Counted from the first letter of the stretch, positions 52,501-60,438 are shown. The stretch: 64,000 nt of DNA from Gallintestinimicrobium propionicum (GCF_025567525.1 NZ_JAOQJY010000008.1:62001-126000), one strand, 5' to 3'. Made by a program: numbers and translations. The notes: generated by a model from the sequence alone, not told the origin.

Positions 52501-54116
52501 TATACGGTTGTGGAAGTGACGATTTTTTCCCGGACCGCATCGATCGGAGGGTTCGTTACCTGCGCGAACAGCTGCTTGAAATAATAAAACAACGGCTGAT
52601 ATTCTTTGGAAAGGACAGCCAGCGGTGTATCCACACCCATCGCGCCGATCCGTTCGGTTCCGTTTAACGCCATCGAGCAGATACCCTCCCGGTATTCCTC
52701 GTAGGTGTAACCAAACGCTTTCTGCAGACGCGCCCGTTCTTCTTTGTTATAAGAAGGAATCCTTTCATTCGGGATTTTTAACTCATGCAGTGTAACCAGA
52801 TTGGAATCCAGCCATTCGCCGTAAGGCTCCCGCTTCGCGTAGGTCTCCTTGATTTCTTCGTCTGTTAAGACTTCGCCCTTTACGGTATCCACCAGCAGCA
52901 TTTTACCGGGATGCAGTCGCTCTTTTTTCAAAATATGCTCTGCGGGAATTTCCAGGACACCGACTTCAGAAGAAAGGATCAGTCTGTCATCGTCTGTAAT
53001 ATAATATCTGGAGGGACGCAAACCGTTTCTGTCCAGAACAGCGCCCATCAGGTCACCGTCCGAAAACAGGATGGAAGCAGGACCATCCCAGGGCTCCATC
53101 ATCGTCGCATAGTACTGATAAAAATCGCGTCCCTCCTGGGAAATCGTATCATTGTGGGTCCAGGGCTCCGGGATTGTAATCATGACCGCAAGCGGCAGCT
53201 CCATTCCGCTCATTACCAGAAATTCCAGTGTATTGTCCAGCATTGCGGAGTCCGATCCATTTGTATTGACTACAGGAAGCACCTTCGTTAAATCATCTGC
53301 CGAGAACCGCGGTGCACACATTGTTTCCTCCCGCGCCAGCATCTTATCCGCATTGCCCTTGATCGTGTTGATCTCACCGTTATGCACAATAAACCGGTTC
53401 GGATGTGCACGCTCCCAGCTGGGATTCGTATTGGTCGAAAATCTGGAATGGACAATTGCAATCGCGGAATCATATTCTGCATCCTGCAGGTCCTTAAAGA
53501 AGGTTCTCAGCTGTCCCACCAGAAACATACCCTTATACACGATGGTCCGGCTCGATAAGGACGGCACATAGGTATTATCGTTACTCTGCTCAAATACGCG
53601 ACGTACCACATAGAGCTTTCTGTCAAAGTCCAGCCCTGCTGCAATATTTTCCGGCTTTTTGACAAAGCCCTGGCAAATGACGGGCATACATTCTCTTGCC
53701 TTATGTCCCAGCACCTCCGGCGCAGTCGGCACTTCTCTCCAGCCTAAAAACTTCATGCCTTCTTTTTCTACAATAATCTCAAACATCTTCTTCGCCTGGC
53801 TGCGCTTTAACTCGTTCTGCGGGAAAAAGAACATGCCGATTCCGTATTCTCTTTCGCCGCCGAGCTCGATGCCGATTTCCTGACATACTCTGGAAAAAAA
53901 GCGATGGGAAATCTGAGTCAGAATTCCGACGCCGTCTCCGGTTTTTCCCTCCGCGTCTTTTCCGGCACGGTGTTCCAGCTGTTCTACAATTTTTAATGCA
54001 TCTGCAACAATCTGGTGGTCTTTTCTGCCTTTGATATTAACCACAGCTCCGATGCCGCAGTTATCATGTTCAAAGCTCTGGCTGTAAAGTCCCTGCTGTA
54101 CCTGATTTTCTCCCAT
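49566..54116 (-). CDS. gltB: Glutamate synthase, large subunit
   Basis: Ferredoxin/NADPH-linked glutamate synthase large subunit (1516 aa), which transfers glutamine amide nitrogen to 2-oxoglutarate. A 19-residue propeptide precedes the N-terminal nucleophile Cys20 of the class II glutaminase domain (DNCGIGAVV). The central domain follows, then the FMN-binding synthase domain (SGYDGGTGAAPISS) with the 3Fe-4S cysteines in CVMMRVCNLDTCPMG, and a C-terminal GXGXG beta-helix domain (GEHGCEYMTGGHVVVLG). ATG 54116 has AAGGAGG upstream and is 15 bp after pyrG. Confidence 0.97.
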   Translation of the reverse strand: MGENQVQQGLYSQSFEHDNCGIGAVVNIKGRKDHQIVADALKIVEQLEHRAGKDAEGKTGDGVGILTQISHRFFSRVCQEIGIELGGEREYGIGMFFFPQNELKRSQAKKMFEIIVEKEGMKFLGWREVPTAPEVLGHKARECMPVICQGFVKKPENIAAGLDFDRKLYVVRRVFEQSNDNTYVPSLSSRTIVYKGMFLVGQLRTFFKDLQDAEYDSAIAIVHSRFSTNTNPSWERAHPNRFIVHNGEINTIKGNADKMLAREETMCAPRFSADDLTKVLPVVNTNGSDSAMLDNTLEFLVMSGMELPLAVMITIPEPWTHNDTISQEGRDFYQYYATMMEPWDGPASILFSDGDLMGAVLDRNGLRPSRYYITDDDRLILSSEVGVLEIPAEHILKKERLHPGKMLLVDTVKGEVLTDEEIKETYAKREPYGEWLDSNLVTLHELKIPNERIPSYNKEERARLQKAFGYTYEEYREGICSMALNGTERIGAMGVDTPLAVLSKEYQPLFYYFKQLFAQVTNPPIDAVREKIVTSTTVYAGKNGNLLEEKPENCQVLKINNPILTDLDLLKIRTMKKPGFKVVCVPIIFYKSTPMDRVLEHLFVQVDKAYREGANILILSDRGVDENHVAIPSLLAVSAVHKHLVKTKKCTALSIILESGEPREVHDFAALLGYGACAVNPYLAHSTIAELVEDGLLNKDYYAAVEDYDHAILQGIVKIASKMGISTIQSYQGSQIFEAIGISQEVIDAYFTGTVSRIGGITLKDIAAQTDAQHSKAFDPLGLATDLTLSSMGRHKMRSQGEEHRYNPQTIHMLQQATRDGSYEKFCEYTKMVDKEETGYLRSLMDFNFPETGVPIEEVESVESIVKRFKTGAMSYGSISEEAHEALAIAMNKLHGKSNSGEGGESDERLESAGTDHDRSSAIKQVASGRFGVTSRYLVSAREIQIKMAQGAKPGEGGHLPAKKVYPWIAKTRHSTPGVSLISPPPHHDIYSIEDLAQLIYDLKNANKYARISVKLVSEAGVGTVAAGVAKAGAQVILISGYDGGTGAAPISSIHNAGLPWELGLAETHQTLLQNGLRNRVVIETDGKLMSGRDVAMAALLGAEEFGFATAPLVTLGCVMMRVCNLDTCPMGIATQNPELRKRFIGKPEYVINFMTFIAQQLREYMAKLGVRTVDEMVGRTDLLKKKDGLTGRKATIDLSRILYEGAQAERKVSVFDPACAYDFKLEKTKDESVLLKKKEVKAAIANGTEISCSVKLTNTDRTFGTLLGAEITRQHPEGLPEDTITIHCEGAGGQSFGAFLPKGLTLSLCGDSNDYFGKGLSGGKLAVFAQEKAKFKPEENIIIGNVALYGATSGEAYIAGVAGERFCVRNSGATAVVEGVGEHGCEYMTGGHVVVLGPTGKNFAAGMSGGIAYVLDEESCLYKNLNKEMVLMEKVETKFDQEELRAMIEAHVHNTGSKKGQEVLDHFKEYLPKFKKIIPGDYKRMLQLSSQFEEQGMSRQEAQIEAFYASVGSRA

Positions 54117-54131
54117 GGTAGTCCTCCTTAT

Positions 54132-55754
54132 TTAAACGGCGCTGCTGCCTGCCGCTTCATATGCTACTGCCGCTTTTACAAAGCCCTCAAACAGCGGGTG
54201 CGGCAGGTTCGGTCTGGATTTGAATTCCGGGTGTGCCTGTGTTGCAACGAAGAACGGATGCTCTTTTAATTCGATCATCTCCACGATTCTTCCGTCCGGA
54301 GACAGTCCGGAAAGTACCATGCCGTTTTTCGTCAGCACTTCCCGATAATCATTGTTGACTTCATATCTGTGGCGGTGACGTTCGGAAATCTCTGTCTTTC
54401 CATACAGCTTATGGGCCAGTGTTTCCGGCTGCAGGACACAGGGATATGCGCCCAGTCTTAAAGTACCGCCAAGATTGGTAATTCCGTTTTGTTCCGGCAT
54501 CAGTGCGATGACCGGATCAGGCGTTTCGGGATCGAGCTCAATGCTCGCCGCTTTGGAAAGTCCTGCTACGTTTCTTGCAAATTCAACAATCGCAAGCTGC
54601 ATGCCAAGGCACAGCCCAAGATACGGAATTTTGTTGCGTCTTGCATAACCGATTGCAAGAATCTTTCCTTCCGTTCCTCTCTGTCCGAATCCGCCCGGTA
54701 CCAAAATGCCGTCCACATCGTGCAGATATTCCTCCAGATTTTCCGGTGTCAGCTCTTCTGCATCGATCCAACGAATGTTGACCTGTGCGCGGTTTGCGAT
54801 GCCGCCGTGCTTTAAGGCTTCCGCTACGCTCAAATAAGCATCATGCAGAGCTACATATTTGCCAACCAGCGCGATGGTGACAGAACTGGTGGGATGATGC
54901 AGATCCTCCAGCATCTTTTTCCAGTCTTCCAGATTCGGCTCCGGGCAGGGCAGATTCAAACATTCACAGACCGCCTGAGCCAAATGCTCTTCTTCCATCA
55001 TCATCGGCACTTCATAAAGGGACGGTGCATCCAGATTCTGCAAAACATGTTCCTTTTTCACGTTACAGAATAATCCGATCTTTTCTTTCATTTTTTCATC
55101 AATCGGATAATCCGAACGGCAAACCAGGATATCCGGCCAGATCCCCATACTCTGCAGCTGCTTGACGCTCATCTGGGTCGGCTTTGTTTTCATTTCACCG
55201 GATGCCTTTAAATATGGAATCAATGTAACCTGAATCAGGATGGCATTTTCCCGTCCCATCTCGTGCTGAAACTGACGGATCGCTTCCAAAAACGGCTGGC
55301 TTTCGATATCGCCGACTGTACCGCCGACTTCTATAATAGAAATGGTATCTTCCTCCGGGGACTTCTCCCGGTAAAATTTTGATTTGATTTCGTTTGTAAT
55401 ATGAGGAATGACCTGTACGGTACCGCCGCCGTAATCTCCATGACGTTCCTTGTGCAGAACCGACCAGTAAATTTTACCCGTTGTAACGTTGGAATTCTGA
55501 TCCAGGCTTTCATCGATAAACCGTTCGTAATGTCCCAGATCCAGGTCTGTCTCCGTGCCATCATCTGTTACAAATACCTCTCCGTGCTGGATCGGATTCA
55601 TCGTACCGGGATCCACATTGATATAGGGATCCAGCTTCTGCATGGTTACATGATATCCTCTCGCTTTGAGCAGCCGTCCCAACGAAGCTGCGGTAATTCC
55701 TTTTCCAAGACCGGACACAACGCCGCCGGTCACAAATACATATTTTACGCCCAT
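54132..55754 (-). CDS. pyrG: CTP synthase
   Basis: Glutamine-dependent amidation of UTP to CTP (540 aa). The start at 55754 (MGVKYVFVTGG) has AAGGAGG upstream. The synthetase domain has GVVSGLGKGI and HGEVFVTDDGTETDLDLGHYERF. The class I glutaminase domain has the nucleophile Cys in GLCLGMQLA and a C-terminal HPEF. It is the first gene of the operon with gltBD-glnA; its leader contains a terminator with an overlapping hexaloop hairpin and a palindromic element. Confidence 0.97.
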   Translation of the reverse strand: MGVKYVFVTGGVVSGLGKGITAASLGRLLKARGYHVTMQKLDPYINVDPGTMNPIQHGEVFVTDDGTETDLDLGHYERFIDESLDQNSNVTTGKIYWSVLHKERHGDYGGGTVQVIPHITNEIKSKFYREKSPEEDTISIIEVGGTVGDIESQPFLEAIRQFQHEMGRENAILIQVTLIPYLKASGEMKTKPTQMSVKQLQSMGIWPDILVCRSDYPIDEKMKEKIGLFCNVKKEHVLQNLDAPSLYEVPMMMEEEHLAQAVCECLNLPCPEPNLEDWKKMLEDLHHPTSSVTIALVGKYVALHDAYLSVAEALKHGGIANRAQVNIRWIDAEELTPENLEEYLHDVDGILVPGGFGQRGTEGKILAIGYARRNKIPYLGLCLGMQLAIVEFARNVAGLSKAASIELDPETPDPVIALMPEQNGITNLGGTLRLGAYPCVLQPETLAHKLYGKTEISERHRHRYEVNNDYREVLTKNGMVLSGLSPDGRIVEMIELKEHPFFVATQAHPEFKSRPNLPHPLFEGFVKAAVAYEAAGSSAV

Positions 55755-55837
55755 GCTCTCCTCCTTGCTGCCCTGCAACAGCATTTCCTACTGTCAGTGT
55801 GCCGTTCATAAAAATACTTTGTTATCCATAAAAGATT

Positions 55838-55998
55838 GTGCCTCTTTCTGTAACATGGAACCCATGTTACACATAAAAGAATGTGCCTTGGCACATTCTC
55901 GCGCCGAGCGCGGTCGCTTGCGACATTTTTCATCTTCGCGCGAGTGCGCATCTTAGGCACGTCAGTGCCTCTTTCTGTAACATGGAACCCATGTTACA
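55838..55998. repeat. Modular palindromic element upstream of pyrG
   Basis: A 34-bp direct repeat (55838-55871 and 55965-55998), each containing the perfect hairpin TGTAACATGG-AAC-CCATGTTACA, flanks a core. The core holds AGAATGTGCC-TT-GGCACATTCT, then CGCGCCGAGCGCGG, CGCTTGCGAC and CGAGTGCGCATC. The core matches the 44.5-kb element; the end modules are different hairpins. The element abuts the T-tract side of the terminator at 56007-56043 and lies in the leader of pyrG. Confidence 0.9.
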
Positions 55999-56000
55999 GA

Positions 56001-56051
56001 AAGAAAGGGGTCAGGAAACCTGCAATGCAAGTTTCCTGACCCCTTTGTCAG
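56001..56051 (-). promoter_or_regulatory. Terminator with overlapping ANTAR-type hexaloop hairpin in the pyrG leader
   Basis: On the minus strand GGGGTCAGGAAAC...GTTTCCTGACCCC is a perfect 13-bp hairpin (56007-56043) followed by TTTCTTTCT, an intrinsic terminator. A competing hairpin, CTGAC-AAAGGG-GTCAG (56036-56051), has a hexaloop with A at position 1 and G at position 4, the ANTAR-target signature. Its 3' arm is part of the terminator 5' arm, so the two exclude each other. The usual first hairpin of the pair was not found. It could also simply end the antiporter transcript. Confidence 0.6.
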
Positions 56052-56089
56052 CCTACATCTTATGTACGACACTATTTTTCATGCAATGT

Positions 56090-56118
56090 AGTCTACCCTA
56101 TCTTTTTTCATTTGTAAA
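56090..56118 (-). promoter_or_regulatory. Candidate promoter of the pyrG-gltBD-glnA operon
   Basis: On the minus strand TTTACA (56113-56118), a 17-bp spacer and TAGACT (56090-56095). Initiation here would give a short leader of about 35 bases before the terminator/hexaloop structure, as expected for an attenuated operon. Moderate match only. Confidence 0.45.
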
Positions 56119-56147
56119 GAGGTTTTTTAATTTTTCCAGTTCCCATG

Positions 56148-56202
56148 TAGCTTTCTGCAGGCAGATTTCATGCTCGCATGAAAATCTGCCTGCGGAAGGC
56201 TA
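56148..56202. repeat. 55-nt long hairpin downstream of the antiporter gene
   Basis: An almost perfect palindrome: left arm TAGCTTTCTGCAGGCAG..., right arm ...CTGCCTGCGGAAGGCTA, apex CATG-CTCG-CATG. No T-tract follows on either strand. It lies in the 190-bp stretch after the antiporter stop codon, which otherwise holds no gene. Confidence 0.75.
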
Positions 56203-56313
56203 CAGAGGGAGCGCCGCTCTTATGAGCAAAAATAGCTGCGCAGCAGCGGAAAGCATCGCAGATGCGTTTTGCGAATGGCGCGGGGGAACTGGATCGCATG
56301 CGACGCGCCCTTA

Positions 56314-57540
56314 TCATGCGCCGGGGTTCTCCCCAGCCGCGCCGCCTTCATGCACCAACAGCCTCCGATACGTTTTGTCCATCCCGATCGCTCCAATCGG
56401 CGCGGTCACGAGAATCGCAAGCACTGCAACCGAGAGCACAAGCTGTCCGCACGGCAGACCGAGACTCAGCGGAACCGACCCGATCGCCGCCTGTACGGTT
56501 GCTTTCGGCAGATAGGCGATCACACAGAACAGCTGCTCTTTTTTATTCAGCTGCGTCCCTGCCATACACAAGAACACGCCTGCTGCACGAAACAGGAGCG
56601 CAATCCCGATCATCAAAAGTGCACTCGCACCAGCGCTTGCTGTATACCGGATATCGACCGCCGCGCCGACCAACACAAACAGCACGACTTCCGCTGCCAG
56701 CCAGAGCTTGCCGAATTTTTCAGACAGGCGCTTCGAAACCTCCGGCACACATTTTGCCTTCAACATGCACGCCATGCTCACAACCGCTAAAAGCCCGGAC
56801 ACCGGAACGATTCCTTTCAGCCACGTTTCCACTGCCATCAAAAGAAACGACAGACCGAGCACCAGGATCACCTTCATGCTGTTTCGGACACAGTGGGCAT
56901 GGGCGTATGCCGTTTCAAAAACCCTTGCCAGCACATAACCTGCAGCGGCTCCCAGCACAACGCTGAACACGATCGAAATCGGAATCTGCACAAAGTCCGA
57001 CGCCTTTGCGCTTCCTCCCTGCGCCATGCGCACAAATGTCGTAAACAGAACGATGACGAAAATATCGTCGCAGGATGCACCCGCCATAATCATCTGAGGG
57101 ATGCTCTTTTGCGTCCCGTAACTGTTTTCCATCAGCTGCACCATCCGCGGAATCACGACCGCCGGGGAAACCGCCCCAAGCACTGCACCCATCACGGCAG
57201 CCTCGACGCGCGTAATTCCAAGCACATACGGAGCAAATAAAAAGAACGCAAAGATTTCAAAGCTCGCTGGTACAAATGCCATCATCATAGCAGGGCGTCC
57301 GACTTTCTTTAAATCCGCAAGGTTTAAGGACAGACCAGCTTTTAACAAAATGATAATCAGCGCCATCTGGCGAAGCTCCGACGAAATGCCCAGAATCGAC
57401 GGATCCAGCAGATTCAGCACATACGGTCCGAGCACGATGCCCGTAAAGAGCATTCCAATAATCCTCGGAAGCCCTATCCGCTCACAGACCGCCGCCATGG
57501 CAAGACCTGCCAGAAAAATAAATGCAAGGGATGTTAACAT
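56314..57540 (-). CDS. Cation:proton antiporter (CPA family)
   Basis: Polytopic membrane protein (408 aa, about 12 helices) of the monovalent cation:proton antiporter superfamily. Diagnostic segments are RIIGMLFTGIVLGPYVLNL, the discontinuous-helix region AVLGAVSPAVVIPRMV, and the ion-binding pair in MAGASCDDIFVIVLF. Probably exchanges Na+ or K+ for H+; ion preference is not readable. No C-terminal TrkA-N domain is present. The start has AGAGG five bases upstream. It is monocistronic, and a strong hairpin terminator lies about 270 bp downstream. Confidence 0.88.
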   Translation of the reverse strand: MLTSLAFIFLAGLAMAAVCERIGLPRIIGMLFTGIVLGPYVLNLLDPSILGISSELRQMALIIILLKAGLSLNLADLKKVGRPAMMMAFVPASFEIFAFFLFAPYVLGITRVEAAVMGAVLGAVSPAVVIPRMVQLMENSYGTQKSIPQMIMAGASCDDIFVIVLFTTFVRMAQGGSAKASDFVQIPISIVFSVVLGAAAGYVLARVFETAYAHAHCVRNSMKVILVLGLSFLLMAVETWLKGIVPVSGLLAVVSMACMLKAKCVPEVSKRLSEKFGKLWLAAEVVLFVLVGAAVDIRYTASAGASALLMIGIALLFRAAGVFLCMAGTQLNKKEQLFCVIAYLPKATVQAAIGSVPLSLGLPCGQLVLSVAVLAILVTAPIGAIGMDKTYRRLLVHEGGAAGENPGA

Positions 57541-57850
57541 GTTTTCCTCTCATTTCTATTCTCTGTGGAATTGGAATGCGCCCGCTGCGGCATTGCTCTG
57601 CGAACATTCTACTGTCAAAAATCAAAAAAGCCGATGTCCTCTGCGATTTTTGTTGCACACAAACATCCTTTCTGCGGACATTTGCAGTCAGCCATCGATG
57701 CCAAAATCCTGTCGCTTTTGCATCTAAAATCACAGAAGTCATCAGCTTACAATTCTTTCAAGCGGTTCCGCCATACGGCGCGGGAGAACCTCATTCCCGG
57801 AGAGTATTATAACAACACTGCTCTGGTGTGTAAAGGAAAAATCCAGCCTT
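57541..57850. other. Intergenic region upstream of the antiporter gene
   Basis: 310 bp between the small lipoprotein gene and the antiporter gene. I see no supported gene, clear promoter or strong terminator. A loose inverted repeat AAAAATC...GATTTTT lies near 57627-57656. A plus-strand open frame here lacks a ribosome site and runs into the lipoprotein gene antisense. Confidence 0.5.
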
Positions 57851-58237
57851 TTATTTCATCCCCACGAATTTTGCATCCGCTTCATCGAAATAATCGTCCA
57901 TATTGCTGCTCAATCCGCTCGCTTTCCATGCCTGATCGAAGGGAATGCTTTCCTGATTGCTCAAATAGATAAACGTACTGTCGCTCTCTGCCGCATTCAT
58001 CCTGCCGCTCACTTCCAGTCGGTACTTGTAAGAATGCCCATCTTCGATCTGCCAGGTTCCGTCGCTCATCTCATAATAAGGAACCATCGTCACTTCCCGT
58101 CCTGCCGCCATCTCTTTCTCGACATCCAGAACGTCCGTAGCGGCATAGGTCTTTACCACGGTCGCTTCTTTTTTGCCACATCCGGATAATGCAAACAGCA
58201 GGCATAATACAAAAGCGGCACGAATCATTTTTTTCAT
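57851..58237 (-). CDS. Small lipoprotein of unknown function
   Basis: A 128-aa predicted lipoprotein. The start at 58237 is chosen because GAGGAG lies seven bases upstream. The signal peptide (KKMIRAAFVLCLLFALSGC) ends in a clear lipobox with Cys20. The mature part is acidic, with a YYEMSDGTWQIEDGHSYKYRLEVSGRM core. I do not recognise the family with certainty. It lies directly after the decayed acetyltransferase gene, whose 3' end carries its ribosome site. Confidence 0.75.
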   Translation of the reverse strand: MKKMIRAAFVLCLLFALSGCGKKEATVVKTYAATDVLDVEKEMAAGREVTMVPYYEMSDGTWQIEDGHSYKYRLEVSGRMNAAESDSTFIYLSNQESIPFDQAWKASGLSSNMDDYFDEADAKFVGMK

Positions 58238-58248
58238 AGGCATACTCC

Positions 58249-58855
58249 TCACCGCTTCGCAGATTCTTCAAATACAGGATATTTTTTCTTATCTGCGTCT
58301 GTAATTTTGCGAATCACCCTGCAGGGATTTCCGGCTGCAATTACCCCATCCGGAATATTCCTGTTCACAACGCTCCCTGCGCCGATAATGGTATTGCTTC
58401 CAATCGTCACGCCCGGCAGCACCGACACGTTCGTTCCAATCCAAACATTGTCCCCTATAGTAATCGACAGAGCGATTTCCAGTCCGCGCCCTCTCTGTTC
58501 GCTGTCAATCGCATGACCGGCTGTTGAAAATACGCAGTTCGGAGCAATAAATACATTGTCTCCAAAAGTGACCTTCGCGCCATCCGGTATCGTGACATTA
58601 TGGTTCGTATAAAAATTTTCCCCTACAGAAATATTGAATCCATAATCACAGTAAAACGGCGCTGTAACGACCGGATTTCCTTTTATGCTTCCGAACATCT
58701 GACTCAACAGTTCACCCTGCTATTTACTCTCTGACGGTTTACAATTGGTGAAATTCATAACATAAATCCGCACAACGGGTTCTTGCCTCTACAATCTCCT
58801 GGTCATAGTTTGCATCATATAAATATCCGTTCTGTGCCTTTTCCCATTCTGTCAT
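58249..58855 (-). pseudogene. Decayed maltose/galactoside O-acetyltransferase (left-handed beta-helix)
   Basis: An acetyl-CoA-dependent sugar O-acetyltransferase of the Maa/LacA family, broken in two places. ATG 58855 (AAGGAG upstream) starts a typical N-terminus (TEWEKAQNGYLYDANYDQE, then CADLCYEFH) that stops at 58739. Homology continues one base out of frame (NCKPSESK), is interrupted by an in-frame TAG at 58720-58722, and resumes as QGELLSQMFGSIKGNP through the hexapeptide repeats, catalytic His in STAGHAID, to 58249. A 152-aa fragment could start at TTG 58707, but it lacks the N-terminal domain. Sequencing error could explain at most one lesion. Confidence 0.85.
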
Positions 58856-58955
58856 GTTCTTTCTCCTTTTTATTGCAATTACCTATTATATAATTTTACA
58901 AATCATCTGTATTTTACAGCCGTTCAACGATCACATCCCCTATTTTGATCTATTC

Positions 58956-59270
58956 TCACAGCCACCATTCTGGCGTCAGATCCCCCAGTGTTACCACTCT
59001 TTCCTTCTCATAGTCCATCATGATTTCTATCGAACGATAATCCTCCGGCATCAGCTGCGCCATGAATTCCCGGCATGCTCCACAGGGCGGAATTGCCTCG
59101 CCTTTCCAGTTCACTGCAATGACACGCCGGATCGCGTCCTCGACGTTTGTAATCATATTGAAAATCGCATTGCGTTCCGCGCACACACCCAGTGTACATG
59201 CGGTATCAATGCAGACGCCGACATAAATTTTGCCGGAAGCCGACTCTACCGCTGACGCATCGCTTGTTTT
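58956..59270 (-). pseudogene. 5'-truncated cytidine deaminase-like gene
   Basis: The frame encodes the C-terminal part of a cytidine deaminase-family protein: SGKIYVGVCIDTACTLG, then the catalytic CAERNAIF with zinc-ligand Cys and Glu, and the second zinc motif PCGACREF. Homology extends upstream to a TGA at 59271-59273 with no start codon, so roughly the first 35-40 residues are missing. A GTG at 59186 would begin at the catalytic Cys itself and is not a credible start. Probably a remnant. Confidence 0.75.
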
Positions 59271-59303
59271 TCATTGGCACCATTATAGCATACCTTCTGC
59301 CAC

Positions 59304-59332
59304 TTGACTGTCCCAAGCCGTAGAAATAAAAT
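59304..59332 (+). promoter_or_regulatory. Sigma-70-type promoter of the thioesterase gene
   Basis: TTGACT (59304-59309), a 17-bp spacer and TAAAAT (59327-59332), 86 bp upstream of the acyl-CoA thioesterase ATG. Good match and spacing. Confidence 0.6.
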
Positions 59333-59418
59333 AATCTCAAGGCTTTTAAGCTCCCTGCGGACCATTTTCGCACCTGCAGGAAAATCTGTACTCAGAATGG
59401 AGGTCTTCCCAAAATACT

Positions 59419-59886
59419 ATGAAAAAAAGAGCAATCGAATCCCGCGTGGAACAGGTCTATCAGATCCGCCCGGAACATTTAAACGGTGCAGGACGGCTTT
59501 TCGGCGGCAGGCTGATGGAGTGGATTGACGAAGTCGCCGGGCTCGTCGGCATCCGTCATTCCCAGTGTAATGTCATCACTGCATCCGTCGATAACCTGAA
59601 ATTCATCCGCGGCGTGTTTCAAAATGACCTTGTCGTTCTGGTCGGAACCCTCACCTGGGTCGGCAGCACTTCCATGGAAGTCCGGGTCGATACCTATGTG
59701 GAAAAACTTAACGGCACACGATATCCCGTAAACCGGGCTTACCTCACGCTCGTTGCCGTTGACGAAACCGGAAAACCGACCAAAGTTCCGGGACTTTTGA
59801 TCGAATCCATCGGTCAGCAGGCGGAATGGGAAGCCGGACAGAAAAGAAAAGAATTTCGCATCCAACGAAATAAGGAAGGATTTTAA
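59419..59886 (+). CDS. Acyl-CoA thioesterase (hotdog fold)
   Basis: A 155-aa single-hotdog acyl-CoA hydrolase of the YciA/BFIT-like class. It has the pattern HLNGAGRLFGGRLMEWIDEVAGLVG, carrying the catalytic Asp, and FIRGVFQNDLVVLVGTLTWVGSTSMEV. It hydrolyses acyl-CoA thioesters in the cytoplasm; chain length is unknown. ATG 59419 is chosen on homology; GGAGG lies 15 bases upstream, further than usual. The gene is convergent with and overlaps the DUF3021 gene by 4 bp. Confidence 0.9.
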   Translation: MKKRAIESRVEQVYQIRPEHLNGAGRLFGGRLMEWIDEVAGLVGIRHSQCNVITASVDNLKFIRGVFQNDLVVLVGTLTWVGSTSMEVRVDTYVEKLNGTRYPVNRAYLTLVAVDETGKPTKVPGLLIESIGQQAEWEAGQKRKEFRIQRNKEGF

Positions 59887-60329
59887 TCCTTCCCTTTTTT
59901 CATCTCCTGTATCCGTTCATTCATCTCTTTCGCTTCCCGGCGGTAATGCAGAAGAAAAAATAACCAGATCAGAAATGCTGCTGCCAGCTGGGCAGCCATC
60001 ATCCCGATTTTCTGCCAGACTCCGGCCTCTGGCGAAATCCAACCAACCGCGCATGCGACCAGCGTATAAATCACGCAGCCGCTTCCCATATGGATCACAA
60101 CACGGATCGGCATCGGCATATTTTCTTTCCGGTAAACGACAGCCGGAACGCCAAAGCCCCAGCCGACCACCACACAACCGACCACCATCTTCGTAAACTG
60201 ATACCCGGAAAGGCTGAAATTTCCGCCATAATACAGGTCAAATATCATTCCGACAAAACAGAAAATTCCAAGTGCAATCCCTGTGCTGATTCCAACATAT
60301 TTCGCTGCTTCTTTTACAATCGCTTTCAT
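59883..60329 (-). CDS. DUF3021 family membrane protein
   Basis: A 148-aa inner-membrane protein with four predicted helices (about residues 12-34, 46-66, 77-98 and 105-128) and a basic C-terminal tail. DUF3021 proteins are typically encoded next to LytTR regulators and are thought to modulate them from the membrane. That arrangement holds here: the LytTR gene lies 109 bp upstream on the same strand. The start has GAGGGGAAAG upstream. Confidence 0.8.
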   Translation of the reverse strand: MKAIVKEAAKYVGISTGIALGIFCFVGMIFDLYYGGNFSLSGYQFTKMVVGCVVVGWGFGVPAVVYRKENMPMPIRVVIHMGSGCVIYTLVACAVGWISPEAGVWQKIGMMAAQLAAAFLIWLFFLLHYRREAKEMNERIQEMKKGKD

Positions 60330-60366
60330 GCTTTCCCCTCATTTCTGCGCACGCTTTTTGAGCATG

Positions 60367-60428
60367 CGAGTTTGTGTCAAGTGCGCGCAGACACAAATCT
60401 CGTGATTGAAAAATTATATTTTTCAATC
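60367..60428. promoter_or_regulatory. Hairpins between the LytTR and DUF3021 genes
   Basis: Two dyads: CGAGTTTGTGTC...GACACAAATCTCG (60367-60402, one unpaired base) and GATTGAAAAA...TTTTTCAATC (60404-60428). A third imperfect GC-rich pairing, TGCGCACGC with GCATGC/GTGCGCGCA, lies beside them. They may set the ratio of the two products; no clean terminator is formed. Confidence 0.45.
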
Positions 60429-60438
60429 TTTATTCCTC

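Noticed and set aside
55755..56120. Bacillus-type pyrG attenuation by reiterative G addition
   Set aside because: The candidate start region does not begin with the GGGC run needed for that mechanism; the hexaloop/terminator overlap fits ANTAR control better.
57565..57972. Plus-strand open frame with a CxxC start (ECARCG) in the antiporter upstream gap
   Set aside because: No ribosome site, no recognisable homology, and its second half is antisense to the lipoprotein gene.
58956..59186. 76-aa protein from GTG 59186 as a functional mini-deaminase
   Set aside because: It would start at the catalytic Cys itself and lack the N-terminal strand and helix of the fold; no ribosome site is evident.
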